A stretch of 64,000 bases of DNA. Origin: Deltaproteobacteria bacterium (lineage in GTDB: Bacteria > Myxococcota_A > UBA9160 > UBA6930). The notes beneath the pieces are model-generated. The model made no database searches. It was not told where the DNA came from and was given only the letters and a program-made list of their open reading frames with translations. This document shows, one piece after another, positions 55,759-64,000 of this stretch; within the stretch, counting starts at the first letter, position 1, and the number at the start of each line of letters is the position of its first letter. The stretch spans positions 1-64,000 of the forward strand of contig JAJDAQ010000026.1 in the NCBI GenBank assembly GCA_029261815.1. Direction: 5' to 3'. A program made the position numbers and the translations under genes.

Positions 55759-57098
55759 GGGGCTCCGCCCTTCATACCAAGGGCGTAGGGCGCGACGATC
55801 GACATCAGGTCGGCTTTGACGCCGAGCGAAGCGTTGACTCCGGCAAGCAAACCGAGCGCGCGTGCGACGAGAACGAGGTGGTGCGGCACGCGGATGACCG
55901 GATTCTCGCGCAACGTTCCGGCGAGAGACTCGCGAAGGTCGGCGATGTCGTCCGGCTGCGGGCCCCCCGGCCGCGTCAGGATGGGGAGGGCTTCCCGCAA
56001 GCGTTCGGCCACCAGGCCCAGCGTCTCCTCGCTCGCGCCCCGGGTCTCGAAGCCAAGGTCGACCAGGGCCTGGGCCATGAGCGCGCTCTTGCCCTGGAGG
56101 AGGGCCGTCCCGAAGCGGAGCGCGGTTTCCCGAAAGCCGTCCGGCAGTCGCTTGGTCAGTCCGAAATCGATCAGCGCCAGACGTTGTGGCGAAGCCGCGG
56201 TCGCGGGTAGGACCATCAGGTTGCCCGGATGCGGGTCGGCATGGAAATGGCCGGTTACCAGGAGCTGCTCTGCGAAGGTCTCTGCCAATGTCCGGCCGAG
56301 GGCTTCGATGTCGACGCCGGCCTCGATCAGGGCCTGGCGATCATTGATTCGCAGACCATCGATGCGGTCCATCACGAGAACGCGGCGTGTCGTCGTATCC
56401 CAGTGGACCTTCGGGATCATCACATCGTCCCGGTGGGCAAGGTCGTGGGCGATCTCTTCGCTGTTATGCGCCTCGTGAACGAAGTCGAGCTCTGCCGGAA
56501 CCGTTTCCGAAAGCTCGTCCAACAGGGAGGCAAGATCGAAGTCGCGCTCCACCCAGTCGATGGCGCCGATCAGGATTCGTAGGTTCGACAGGTCGCTGCG
56601 AACGAGGGCACCCATCTCCGGATACTGGATCTTGACCGCGACGTCGCGGCCGTCGGGGAGCGTGGCTGCGTGCACCTGGGCGAGCGACGCAGCGGCCAGG
56701 GGCGTCTCGTCGAAGGATGCGAAGACGCGATGCAGCTCCCTTCCAAACTCATGCTCGACGACGCGGCGCATGACATCGAAGGGGCGCGGCGGCACGCGGT
56801 CTTGCAGCGTGCCGAGTCGTTCCAGGTAGGGCGGCGGCAAGAGGTCCGCGCGCGCGCCCAGGAACTGCGTGGCCTTCAGGATCATCCCGCCCATCTCGGT
56901 CGCGGCGCGGTACAACTCGCGGGCGTTGGCCTCATGTTGTCGGAGCCATCGTGCCTCCATGTCGGCCGGCCCGATGACATCAGCGAGGAACCGCTGCGTT
57001 CTGAGTCCGAGATAGACCCGGCCTACCACGAGAGCGATTTCCCGCGCACGATCGACACGCTCGACGATCCCGAGGGACCGTCCCGGGCGGTTACTCAA
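55755..57098 (-). CDS. UbiB/ABC1-family atypical kinase (AarF)
   Basis: 447 residues. The N-terminal invariant Lys/Gln motif is present as K75-A-T-Q78 (MGGMILKATQFLGAR; the family form is KxGQ, so Gly is replaced by Thr). It also shows AAASLAQVHAATLPDG, VAVKIQYPEM, the catalytic loop HFHADPHPGNL and DFGLTKRL. Family members support ubiquinone or other isoprenoid-lipid metabolism. No C-terminal membrane helices are obvious. It overlaps both neighbours by 4 bases. Confidence 0.88.
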   Translation of the reverse strand: MSNRPGRSLGIVERVDRAREIALVVGRVYLGLRTQRFLADVIGPADMEARWLRQHEANARELYRAATEMGGMILKATQFLGARADLLPPPYLERLGTLQDRVPPRPFDVMRRVVEHEFGRELHRVFASFDETPLAAASLAQVHAATLPDGRDVAVKIQYPEMGALVRSDLSNLRILIGAIDWVERDFDLASLLDELSETVPAELDFVHEAHNSEEIAHDLAHRDDVMIPKVHWDTTTRRVLVMDRIDGLRINDRQALIEAGVDIEALGRTLAETFAEQLLVTGHFHADPHPGNLMVLPATAASPQRLALIDFGLTKRLPDGFRETALRFGTALLQGKSALMAQALVDLGFETRGASEETLGLVAERLREALPILTRPGGPQPDDIADLRESLAGTLRENPVIRVPHHLVLVARALGLLAGVNASLGVKADLMSIVAPYALGMKGGAP

Positions 57099-57466
57099 TC
57101 GCCATCCTCGTCGGATCGATTGGATTTCTTGTCGTCGTTGAGGATGCGGAAACGCGCGGTGACCTCGACCGTTCGGCCTTCGACCAGGCGGGTCAGCACC
57201 TCGGCCGGGTCCATGGCGGAGATGGCCTTGCCGAACTCCTTCGACGTCCGATCGAGGAATTCGCCGCGCATGCGCTCGCTCTGTTGCAGCACATACTCGA
57301 TCACGTCGCGCGGCACGCTCTCGCCGAGGGCCTTGCGAATCGCCTCTTCGGTCATGAAGACGCCGGTGAAGCCCAGCGTGAGGCCCTTGCGCAGGAGGTC
57401 GGGCAGGAATCCGGCCGCTTCTTGCGCCGCGGTCTCTTCGTCGGTGGGTTCGGGCTTCTTTGCCAT
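57095..57466 (-). CDS. Small helical protein of unknown function, upstream of UbiB kinase
   Basis: 123 residues from ATG 57466, preceded by GAGAGG. Acidic N-terminus, a long amphipathic helical centre (LRKGLTLGFTGVFMTEEAIR and VIEYVLQQSERMRGEFLDRT) and a highly charged Asp/Lys/Ser-rich C-terminus. It looks like phasin- or granule-associated-type helical proteins, but without a decisive motif. First gene of the operon with the UbiB kinase and LLM oxidoreductase; overlaps the former by 4 bases. Confidence 0.65.
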   Translation of the reverse strand: MAKKPEPTDEETAAQEAAGFLPDLLRKGLTLGFTGVFMTEEAIRKALGESVPRDVIEYVLQQSERMRGEFLDRTSKEFGKAISAMDPAEVLTRLVEGRTVEVTARFRILNDDKKSNRSDEDGD

Positions 57467-57530
57467 ATCACGGCCTCTCAGGTTTCGGCATCCCATCCGA
57501 CCTCTGACGGGATAAGATGCGGCCCACAAG

Positions 57531-57959
57531 GTGGAGCCATTGGCCAAATTCGTCAGCGACATCATGCAGAAGGGCCCGATCACGATCTCGGCCAGCGAAC
57601 GGCTATCGACGGTCGAAGATATCATGACGCTTGGCCACGTCCGGCACATGCCCGTGGTCCAGGGCGGAAAGCTGCTCGGCGTCGTCTCGGAGCGGGATCT
57701 GCTGCGCGCCTCCCTTTCGGTGCTCTCAGAGCATCGAGATGAGGAACGCCGTGCCTTCCTGCACGTGGTGGAGATCACGCGGGTGATGTCTACACCCCCG
57801 ATCGTGGTCGATCCGGGGGCCGAGATCGACGAAGCGGCGATGATCATGGCCGAGAAGAAGATCGGTTGTCTGCCGGTGCTCGATGGCGATGAGTTGGTCG
57901 GCATGCTGACCGAGACCGATGTGCTGCGATGGATCGCTGGCGTTCCGACTGAAGACTGA
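57531..57959 (+). CDS. Two-CBS-domain protein
   Basis: 142 residues, almost entirely two CBS domains (about 5-60: VSDIMQKGPITISASERLST, and about 85-140: VMSTPPIVVDPGAEIDEAAM, KKIGCLPVLDGDELVGMLT). Such pairs bind adenine nucleotides and sense energy or redox state. The start is GTG 57531 or TTG 57540. A -10-like TAAGAT at 57513-57518 implies a leader of only a few bases, so translation may be nearly leaderless. Divergent from the small helical protein gene. Confidence 0.85.
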   Translation: MEPLAKFVSDIMQKGPITISASERLSTVEDIMTLGHVRHMPVVQGGKLLGVVSERDLLRASLSVLSEHRDEERRAFLHVVEITRVMSTPPIVVDPGAEIDEAAMIMAEKKIGCLPVLDGDELVGMLTETDVLRWIAGVPTED

Positions 57960-58021
57960 CTCCGAGTCACTCCTGTCGAAGCAGTGGACCACGATCAGCG
58001 AACCCGGCGGTGAAGTCCCGA

Positions 58022-58051
58022 TTGACATTTCCCGCGGGGCTCTCGTACCCT
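58022..58051 (+). promoter_or_regulatory. Aldehyde dehydrogenase promoter
   Basis: TTGACA (58022-58027), an 18-base spacer and TACCCT (58046-58051), with a leader of about 85 bases that includes the palindrome CCCTGCAGGG. Confidence 0.6.
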
Positions 58052-58142
58052 GGATCCCTGCAGGGAGCTGGCGACAAGGGTCTCCAAAGCTTCCTGCACC
58101 GACGGGTCGAACCCGGCGGAACCACGGACGGGAGTTCGCGCA

Positions 58143-59675
58143 ATGGCGTTGATCGAAGCGACTCTCCCGGATGCCGACGGTCGAAGGCAGATCCACCTTC
58201 GCAGTCCAGCCGACGGCCGCGCGCTCGGGCATGTCGACGTCTGCAACCCGAGTGACGTTCGCGGTGCCGTCGAGCGCGCGCGCAAGGCGCAAGGTGCCTG
58301 GGCTGCCACGCGCTTCCGTGAGCGACGCACCATCATCGAACGTGCTGTCCGACTGCTTGCCGCCCAGTCCGACGACTACGTCGATGTCATCGTCAGCGAG
58401 ACCGGGAAGCCGCGGGAAGAGGCGCTGTCGGTCGAAGTGCTCGCCGCGTGCGACGCCATGCAGTACTACGCCAAGCACGCGGGCCGAATCCTGCGCGATC
58501 GCACAGTGCCCGTTCACCTGATGAAGACCAAGCGCCTACGCATCGCGTATCAGCCGCTCGGCGTGGTGGCGATCGTCACACCGTGGAACTTCCCGTTCCT
58601 GCTCGCGCTGAACCCAACGGTCCAGGCCCTGATGGCCGGAAACGTGGTGCTGCTGAAGCCCTCCGAGGTCACGCCGTTCTCGGGTGAGCTGGTGCAACGC
58701 CTTCTCGACGAAGCGGGGTTGCCCGAGGGCGTCTTCCAGTTGGTCCAGGGCGATGGCGAAACGGGTGCTGCGCTCATCGAGTCGGGTGTGGACAAGGTCT
58801 CGTTCACCGGAAGTGTCGCGACAGGGCGCCGCGTGGCGGAGTCGTGCGCGCGTCAGCTGATTCCGTGCACACTCGAACTCGGGGGCAATGACCCGATGAT
58901 CGTGTGCGCGGACGCCGACATCGACCGCGCTGCCGCGGGCGCCGTCTTTGGGGCGTTCTCCAACGCTGGGCAAGTCTGCGTATCCACCGAACGCGTCTAC
59001 GTCGTCGACGAAGTCGCCGATGCCTTTACACGCAAGGTCGTGGAAGAAACGGCCGCGCTGCGCCAGGGACCGGACGGTGAAACCGACATCGGACCGCTGA
59101 TTCATGGGCCGCAGCGAGACATCATTGACCGCCACGTTGCGGATGCGCGCGCCAAGGGCGCACGGGTACTCGCCGGTGGCCGGGCAAACCCGGCGTTTGG
59201 CGAGGGCTTCTACGAACCGACCGTTCTGGCGGATGTCACGCAGGACATGGAAGTGATGCGCGAAGAGACCTTCGGTCCCGTGATGCCGATTCTGCGCGTG
59301 CGCGACGAAGAAGAAGCGGTGCGGCTTGCGAACGACTCGCACTACGGGTTGAACGCCAACATCTGGACCAAGGACAAGCGCAAGGGCGTCGAACTCGCGA
59401 AGCAGCTTGAAGCCGGCTCGGCGGTCGTGAATGACTGCATGCTGACCTACGCCGTCGCGGAAGCGCCTTTTGGCGGCCGCAAGGACAGCGGGCTCGGCCA
59501 GGTCAATGGTGAGATCGGCCTGCGAAGTTACTGTCACGCCCAATCGATCCTGATCGATCGATTGGGCGCAAAGAGAGAATTCCTCTGGTTCCCCTACAGC
59601 CGCCGCAAGGGTCGGTGGATGCAGCGGGCCCTGCGGTGGGTCTGGGGGACACCGCTTGGCCGCTGGCTGGCGTAG
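58143..59675 (+). CDS. Aldehyde dehydrogenase family protein
   Basis: 510 residues. Catalytic C279 (NAGQVCVSTERVYV), E245 (CTLELGGNDPMIV) and the NAD segments VTPWNFPFLLALNP and VSFTGSVATGRRVAESCARQ are intact. The overall form resembles succinate-semialdehyde and related dehydrogenases. The last ~40 residues form a basic, Trp-rich extension (KGRWMQRALRWVWGTPLGRW) that could attach it to a membrane, as in fatty aldehyde dehydrogenases. Substrate not determined. The USP gene follows by 33 bases. Confidence 0.9.
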   Translation: MALIEATLPDADGRRQIHLRSPADGRALGHVDVCNPSDVRGAVERARKAQGAWAATRFRERRTIIERAVRLLAAQSDDYVDVIVSETGKPREEALSVEVLAACDAMQYYAKHAGRILRDRTVPVHLMKTKRLRIAYQPLGVVAIVTPWNFPFLLALNPTVQALMAGNVVLLKPSEVTPFSGELVQRLLDEAGLPEGVFQLVQGDGETGAALIESGVDKVSFTGSVATGRRVAESCARQLIPCTLELGGNDPMIVCADADIDRAAAGAVFGAFSNAGQVCVSTERVYVVDEVADAFTRKVVEETAALRQGPDGETDIGPLIHGPQRDIIDRHVADARAKGARVLAGGRANPAFGEGFYEPTVLADVTQDMEVMREETFGPVMPILRVRDEEEAVRLANDSHYGLNANIWTKDKRKGVELAKQLEAGSAVVNDCMLTYAVAEAPFGGRKDSGLGQVNGEIGLRSYCHAQSILIDRLGAKREFLWFPYSRRKGRWMQRALRWVWGTPLGRWLA

Positions 59676-59708
59676 ACGAACGAGAGTTCCCTTCTTCCGG
59701 AGATCTCC

Positions 59709-60530
59709 ATGATCGATTCCATCTTGATCGCGACTGACGGCTCAGATGCCGCCCATACAGCAGAGCGCCTCGGCACGACGATGGGGGCGAAGATGCGCGT
59801 CCGGATGTCGGCGTTGTCCGTCGTCGAGGACAAGATCGCGATGGGTCTTCGCGCGGATTCGCTGGGTATCCCGCCGGGTCCCGTGGATGGCGTCGAAACA
59901 TTCCTGAAGGCCCGGGCGGAGGCGGCTTCGCGGCGCGTCGGAGGCCTCGCGCGAAACCACGGAGCGGAGTGTCACACCGAACTCCTGCGCGGCGCGGCGG
60001 ATGACCGCGTTGTGGAACGCGGTCAGGGAGTCGACCTCGTTGTGGTCGGACGCGACGGCGACCACGCTGGCGGTCGCACGGCCCTGATCGGCTCAACCGC
60101 CTACGGCGTGCTTCGCAAGACACACAAACCCGTCCTCGTCGTCCCGAACGGCGCCGAGTGGGGCGGGCCGGTGATCCTTGCGTTCGACGGCTCGCCGGGC
60201 TCCCGTCTCGCGGCCCGTCACGCCGTCGAGATTGCAACGCGGACAGAACAACCGGTTCACGTCTTCGTCGATTCCAAGGACAAGGGCCGCGCCGCCGCGC
60301 GCTTCGACGAGGTGCGCCGCTTGTTGGGAGGACTTCCTTCTCCGGCGCGGGAAGTGAGTTCGACGCTGGGTCGACCTGACGTCAAGATCGTCGATACGGC
60401 CCGTTCAGCCCGTGCTGGATTGATCGTCATGGGTGCGTACGGCCGCAACCGCATCACCGAGTACTTCCTTGGCAGTAACGCGGCCGCCGTCGTGCGGACA
60501 TCGCCGGTCGCGGTCCTCCTGTCGCGCTAG
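59709..60530 (+). CDS. Tandem universal stress protein
   Basis: 273 residues, two UspA-like folds. The first starts IDSILIATDGSDAAHTAERL and the second at about 155 (GPVILAFDGSPGSRLAARHA). The second half ends with the ATP-binding GAYGRNRITEYFLGSNAAAV form; the first has a degenerate version (VVGRDGDHAGGRTALIGSTA). Cytoplasmic. Downstream of the dehydrogenase and likely co-transcribed with it. Confidence 0.9.
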   Translation: MIDSILIATDGSDAAHTAERLGTTMGAKMRVRMSALSVVEDKIAMGLRADSLGIPPGPVDGVETFLKARAEAASRRVGGLARNHGAECHTELLRGAADDRVVERGQGVDLVVVGRDGDHAGGRTALIGSTAYGVLRKTHKPVLVVPNGAEWGGPVILAFDGSPGSRLAARHAVEIATRTEQPVHVFVDSKDKGRAAARFDEVRRLLGGLPSPAREVSSTLGRPDVKIVDTARSARAGLIVMGAYGRNRITEYFLGSNAAAVVRTSPVAVLLSR

Positions 60531-60563
60531 GCGAAAGCCACGGCCTGATCGGCCGAGGGGGCC

Positions 60564-61583
60564 ATGCAGCTCAGCGAACTGGCAAAGGCGCTCGGCGGCC
60601 GAACGGTCGACGGCGACGCAACGTTCGAGGTGTCGGGCGTCGCGACACTTGACGACGGCGGCGCGGCGGATCTCGGGTTCGTGCGCGGCGAGAAGTTTGC
60701 GATCGCACTGGCGGACAAGGCCATCGGTGCGGTGATCGCCCCAGTCGGCGTCGATGTCGGCGGACGCCCCGTCATCCGGTCCGGCAATCCGAGCCTCGAC
60801 TTCGCCCGCGCGACGGGCTTGCTTCACCCGGTCGCTCGCCCCGAAGTCGGAGTCCATCCGAGTGCGTTCGTCTCGGCGACGGCGACCGTCGATGCTTCGG
60901 CCTCGATCGGACCGCTTGCTTCGGTCGGCGCCGGAAGCAGCGTCGGCGCGGGGTCCGTGCTGCACGCCAACGTCGCGGTTGGCGACGACGTCGTCATCGG
61001 CCAGGACTGCGTGCTGCATCTGGGCTGTTGTGTGCGCGAGGGGACCCGAATCGGCAACCGCGTCGTGCTCCAGCCGGGCTGCGTGATCGGCGGCGATGGC
61101 TTCGGCTATGAATTCGACGAGAAGGGGGAGCACGCCAAGGTTCCCCAGGTGGGAAACGTCGTTGTCGGTGACGATGTCGAAGTCGGTGCCAACAGTACGA
61201 TCGACCGGGCCCGACTCGGGTCCACGCGGATCGGGCGCGGAACCAAGATCGACAACCTCGTCCAGATCGCGCATAACGTCGAGATCGGAGAGCACGCCGT
61301 CTTCATCTCCCAGACCGGGATCGCCGGCAGCACGCGCGTCGGCAATCGGGTCTTCTTCATGGCGCAATCTGGAGCCTCCGGTCATCTGGAAATCGGGGAC
61401 GGGGCGTTCATCGGTGCCCGCGGCGGCGTGATCGACGATGTGGGCGCAGGGGAACGGATCTGGGGGTTCCCCGGTCTGCCGGAGCGCACATGGCACCGAT
61501 CACAGGCCATCTTCGGAAAACTCACCGAAATCGTTCGCCGGATCCGGCGGCTCGAGAAGCGACTGGGCGGTGACGACGCGTGA
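60564..61583 (+). CDS. lpxD: UDP-3-O-acylglucosamine N-acyltransferase LpxD
   Basis: 339 residues. N-terminal uridine-binding domain (about 1-100), then left-handed beta-helix hexapeptide repeats (about 110-300) with catalytic His in [20 protein letters not shown] and a C-terminal helix. It adds the N-linked acyl chain in lipid A synthesis, so the organism makes lipid A. lpxA, lpxB and fabZ, often adjacent, are not here. It overlaps rnhB by 4 bases. Confidence 0.94.
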   Translation: MQLSELAKALGGRTVDGDATFEVSGVATLDDGGAADLGFVRGEKFAIALADKAIGAVIAPVGVDVGGRPVIRSGNPSLDFARATGLLHPVARPEVGVHPSAFVSATATVDASASIGPLASVGAGSSVGAGSVLHANVAVGDDVVIGQDCVLHLGCCVREGTRIGNRVVLQPGCVIGGDGFGYEFDEKGEHAKVPQVGNVVVGDDVEVGANSTIDRARLGSTRIGRGTKIDNLVQIAHNVEIGEHAVFISQTGIAGSTRVGNRVFFMAQSGASGHLEIGDGAFIGARGGVIDDVGAGERIWGFPGLPERTWHRSQAIFGKLTEIVRRIRRLEKRLGGDDA

Positions 61584-62374
61584 GCGGTTCCTCCCTGGCA
61601 GCCTTGCGAGAGCGGGCCCGCGGTCTGGATTCGCCGGATTCGCTTCGTCAATTCGCCCAGGAGTTGGCGCCTGATATTCGCACCGGGGCGAAGGAACTGG
61701 CGGGACGCTGTGAACGGAAGGCCTCTGCCCTCGAAGCCGAGGCGGTGCGGATGGCCGACCTGCTGGCACTCCGGAATCGGCTCGTTCGGAGCGGATCCCG
61801 TTGCATTGCGGGCGTGGACGAGGTGGGGGTCGGTCCCCTGGCCGGCCCCGTCGTTGCAGCAGCCGTGGTTCTTCCTGCGAAGCCCGATCTGCCGGGCCTC
61901 GATGACTCGAAGAAACTGTCGCGTAAACGCCGAGAGCAGTTGGCCGAGGCGATTCACGCGCAAGCGATCGAGATCGGGTTCGGAGAGGTGGCGCCGGAAG
62001 AGATCGATGCGCTGAACATCTACCAGGCGTCGCTCGAAGCGATGCGGCGTGCGGTGACGGCACTGCCAGTCGCCCCGGACTATCTCCTGGTTGACGCGCG
62101 CCGGGTGCCCGATGTCGATGCGGCACAGATGGCCATCGTGGGCGGCGACGGCAAGGACGCCTCGATCGCAGCCGCTTCGATCGTGGCCAAGGTTCACCGG
62201 GATGCCATCATGCGCCGACTCGACGCCGAGTATCCGGGCTACGGCTTTGCCGCCCACATGGGGTACGGCACCGAGCAACATCTGGCCGCGCTCCGCCGAG
62301 CCGGCGCGACTCCGGTGCACCGGCGTTCGTTCGCGCCCGTGTCCCGCGTTCCGATGGCGGTCCGACCCGCGTGA
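61580..62374 (+). CDS. rnhB: Ribonuclease HII with altered GRG motif
   Basis: 264 residues. A ~70-residue helical N-terminal extension precedes the core. The acidic residues are D80, E81, the Asp of DYLLVDARR and the Asp of [17 protein letters not shown]. The substrate-sensing motif, normally GRG in DEAGRGPLAGP, reads [11 protein letters not shown] (G83-V84-G85), checked in the DNA: Arg is replaced by Val. The catalytic set is otherwise intact. Overlaps lpxD and truD by 4 bases each. Confidence 0.9.
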   Translation: MSGSSLAALRERARGLDSPDSLRQFAQELAPDIRTGAKELAGRCERKASALEAEAVRMADLLALRNRLVRSGSRCIAGVDEVGVGPLAGPVVAAAVVLPAKPDLPGLDDSKKLSRKRREQLAEAIHAQAIEIGFGEVAPEEIDALNIYQASLEAMRRAVTALPVAPDYLLVDARRVPDVDAAQMAIVGGDGKDASIAAASIVAKVHRDAIMRRLDAEYPGYGFAAHMGYGTEQHLAALRRAGATPVHRRSFAPVSRVPMAVRPA

Positions 62375-63348
62375 AACTCCGCGAATCACCCGAAGACTTC
62401 GTGGTTGAAGAGTTGCCGCTCTACGAGCCATCCGGCGAGGGCGAGCACGCGTACTTGTTCGTCGAGAAGCGCAACAAGACGACAGAGCAGGTGGCACGGG
62501 CGCTCGCCAGGGAGGCGGACGTGCCCTCGCGGGACATCGGTTATGCGGGCCGCAAGGACCGCGCTGCCGTGACGCGTCAATGGTTCTCGGTCCCGGGTTT
62601 GGCGCTGGACCGTATCAGCGCAATCGAGGGGGATGGCTTCGAAGTCCTCGAAGCGCGACTCCACGGGCACAAGCTTCGGACCGGTGCGCTACGCGGAAAC
62701 CGCTTCGAAATCACGGTGCGCGAGTTGACCGAGGACCAGTGTGCCGCTGCGCCCGCACGGCTCGCAGCGCTCATCGAACACGGAATGCCAAATCGGTTCG
62801 GGGAGCAACGCTTCGGGCGCGACGGTGACAATGCCGCGCGGGGGCTGGAAATCCTCGCGGGCGGCAAGCGCGGGGACAAACGGGCGGCGCGCTTCGCGAT
62901 CTCGGCGCTCCAGTCTGCCGTGTTCAACGAGTGGCTCGACGCGCGCGAACCGGCGCTCGACGAACTCGAAACCGGCGACGTGGCCTGGATCCATGAATCC
63001 GGTGCCTGCTTCGTTGTCGAGGACCTCGAGCGCGAGGCGCCGCGCGCCGCCAGTTTCGAGATCTCTCCCGCGGGCCCACTCCCGGGTACCCGCCTCCTGG
63101 ATGCCAAGGGCGTGCCTGGAGAGCGGGAGCGCGCACTATTTGAGCGGTTTGGCCTGCCGAACCCGCTGCAAGCCCCCCGCGGAATTCGCGTCCGCGGCGC
63201 TCGGCGCCCGGCCCGCATCCGCCCCGAAGCGGCAAGCTGCGTGGCGCGGGGTAGGGACGTGCTGACGATCGCCTTCATTCTCCCGCCCGGGAGCTACGCC
63301 ACGGTGTTGATGGACGCGCTCTTTACGGAGGCGCCGGACGGGGCGTAA
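62371..63348 (+). CDS. truD: tRNA pseudouridine(13) synthase TruD
   Basis: 325 residues. The N-terminus [17 protein letters not shown] and the catalytic D63 in [19 protein letters not shown] are diagnostic; [19 protein letters not shown] marks the inserted TRUD domain. It makes pseudouridine 13 in tRNA-Glu. The GTG start overlaps the rnhB stop (GTGA). Confidence 0.95.
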   Translation: MKLRESPEDFVVEELPLYEPSGEGEHAYLFVEKRNKTTEQVARALAREADVPSRDIGYAGRKDRAAVTRQWFSVPGLALDRISAIEGDGFEVLEARLHGHKLRTGALRGNRFEITVRELTEDQCAAAPARLAALIEHGMPNRFGEQRFGRDGDNAARGLEILAGGKRGDKRAARFAISALQSAVFNEWLDAREPALDELETGDVAWIHESGACFVVEDLEREAPRAASFEISPAGPLPGTRLLDAKGVPGERERALFERFGLPNPLQAPRGIRVRGARRPARIRPEAASCVARGRDVLTIAFILPPGSYATVLMDALFTEAPDGA

Positions 63349-63370
63349 GCTCCTGTCCGACGGAGGAACG

Positions 63371-64000
63371 ATGAACGTCGCCGAAAACCTGGCCGAACTC
63401 GTGGGACGAACGCCACTCGTCCGCCTGAATCGCGTGACCGCCGGGATCGATGCGCAGATCCTGGCCAAGCTCGAGGGCCGGAACCCGGCGAATAGCGTCA
63501 AGGACCGGATCGGCCTGGCGATGGTCGAGGCCGCCGAGGCTTCGGGCTTGATTGAGCCCGGTCGTACGACGATCGTGGAGCCGACGAGCGGCAACACCGG
63601 AATCGCGCTCGCGTTCGTCGCGGCGGTGAAGGGATACGACTGCATCCTCGTCATGCCGGACACGATGAGCCGGGAACGGCGCGTCACACTCCGGGGCTTC
63701 GGAGCCAAACTGGTTCTGACCGACGGAACGAAGGGCATGCGCGCGTGCATCGACCGCGCGAACGAGCTCCTGGACCGACTCCCCAACGCGTTCATGCCGC
63801 AGCAGTTCATGAACCCTGCGAATCCCGCGATCCATCGCCGCACGACCGCGATCGAGATCTGGGATGACACGGATGGGCAGGTGGACGCGGTCGTCGCTGG
63901 CGTTGGAACGGGAGGCACGATTACGGGTGTCGCCGAGGTGCTCAAACAACGGAAGCCCGGTTTCGAAGCGGTGGCGGTGGAGCCGGATACGTCCCCGGTA
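63371..64000 (+). CDS. cysK: Cysteine synthase A, 3' truncated by window edge
   Basis: The first 210 residues are present and the frame is open to the last base. PLP Lys is K44 ([13 protein letters not shown]); the substrate loop is [13 protein letters not shown] and the phosphate loop is [11 protein letters not shown]. It makes cysteine from O-acetylserine and sulfide. GGAGG precedes ATG 63371. CysM-type or cystathionine-beta-synthase-type relatives cannot be fully excluded without the C-terminus. Confidence 0.92.
   Translation, partial: MNVAENLAELVGRTPLVRLNRVTAGIDAQILAKLEGRNPANSVKDRIGLAMVEAAEASGLIEPGRTTIVEPTSGNTGIALAFVAAVKGYDCILVMPDTMSRERRVTLRGFGAKLVLTDGTKGMRACIDRANELLDRLPNAFMPQQFMNPANPAIHRRTTAIEIWDDTDGQVDAVVAGVGTGGTITGVAEVLKQRKPGFEAVAVEPDTSPV

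Overview
The window is one contiguous piece of a GC-rich bacterial chromosome, densely coded, with many ATGA/GTGA stop-start overlaps. The gene set suggests an uncultured-type deltaproteobacterium in the broad sense (Myxococcota, Desulfobacterota or Bdellovibrionota neighbourhood). The reasons are an lpxD and gmhA indicating a Gram-negative envelope, PEP-CTERM exported proteins, a chemosensory operon, a fused CobA-HemD, a hemW-hrcA-grpE-dnaK-dnaJ cluster and a bacterial histone. This assignment is inference; no rRNA or other phylogenetic marker was analysed.

Region by region. 1-8550: a truncated PEP-CTERM gene, an MBL-fold lipoprotein hydrolase divergent from a LysR regulator, and a 3.4-kb islet between a 3' fragment of tRNA-Phe and the intact tRNA-Phe gene. 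The islet carries a PEP-CTERM protein and a membrane/spermidine-synthase-like fusion. A third PEP-CTERM protein and a gamma-glutamyltransferase follow. 8555-22962: a fused M16 protease, then hemW, hrcA, grpE, dnaK, dnaJ, an LppC-like lipoprotein, lon and thiL (proteostasis). 23058-27442: a chemosensory operon (MCP, CheW, CheY, CheA, CheC) in which cheA is split in two frames at a C5A7 run that has the layout of a -1 frameshift site. 27455-29465: larB and larC (nickel-pincer cofactor). 29553-29765: a 70-residue histone-fold protein with its own strong promoter and terminator. 30046-33620: groEL, groES, lexA and folE. 33620-34615: about 1 kb without genes but rich in inverted repeats, ending in a long structured rpoD leader. 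34615-39608: rpoD, a membrane-VOC fusion, aqpZ and a PpiD-like foldase. 39992-45569: the elongasome operon mreB-mreC-mreD-mrdA-rodA. 45611-49015: a HAD phosphatase, a thioredoxin with a CAPC active site, gmhA, a deoxyhypusine-synthase-like gene and a macro-domain gene. 49034-54767: a tetrapyrrole operon hemX-hemA-hemC-cobA/hemD-hemB plus a small DUF4177-like gene. 54778-57959: a minus-strand operon (small helical protein, UbiB-family kinase, luciferase-like oxidoreductase) divergent from a CBS-domain protein. 58143-64000: an aldehyde dehydrogenase, a universal stress protein, lpxD, rnhB, truD and a truncated cysK.

How it fits together. Stress control is clustered: HrcA and a degenerate CIRCE near groES, Lon with DnaK/DnaJ, and LexA with a dyad inside its own promoter. 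Several genes share a readable housekeeping promoter of the form TTGAC-N16/18-TA(C/G)(C/G)(C/A)T. The most unusual items are the bacterial histone, the possible programmed frameshift in cheA, the tRNA-Phe islet, the structured rpoD leader, the deoxyhypusine-synthase-like gene in an operon with a macro domain, and RNase HII with GVG in place of the GRG motif.
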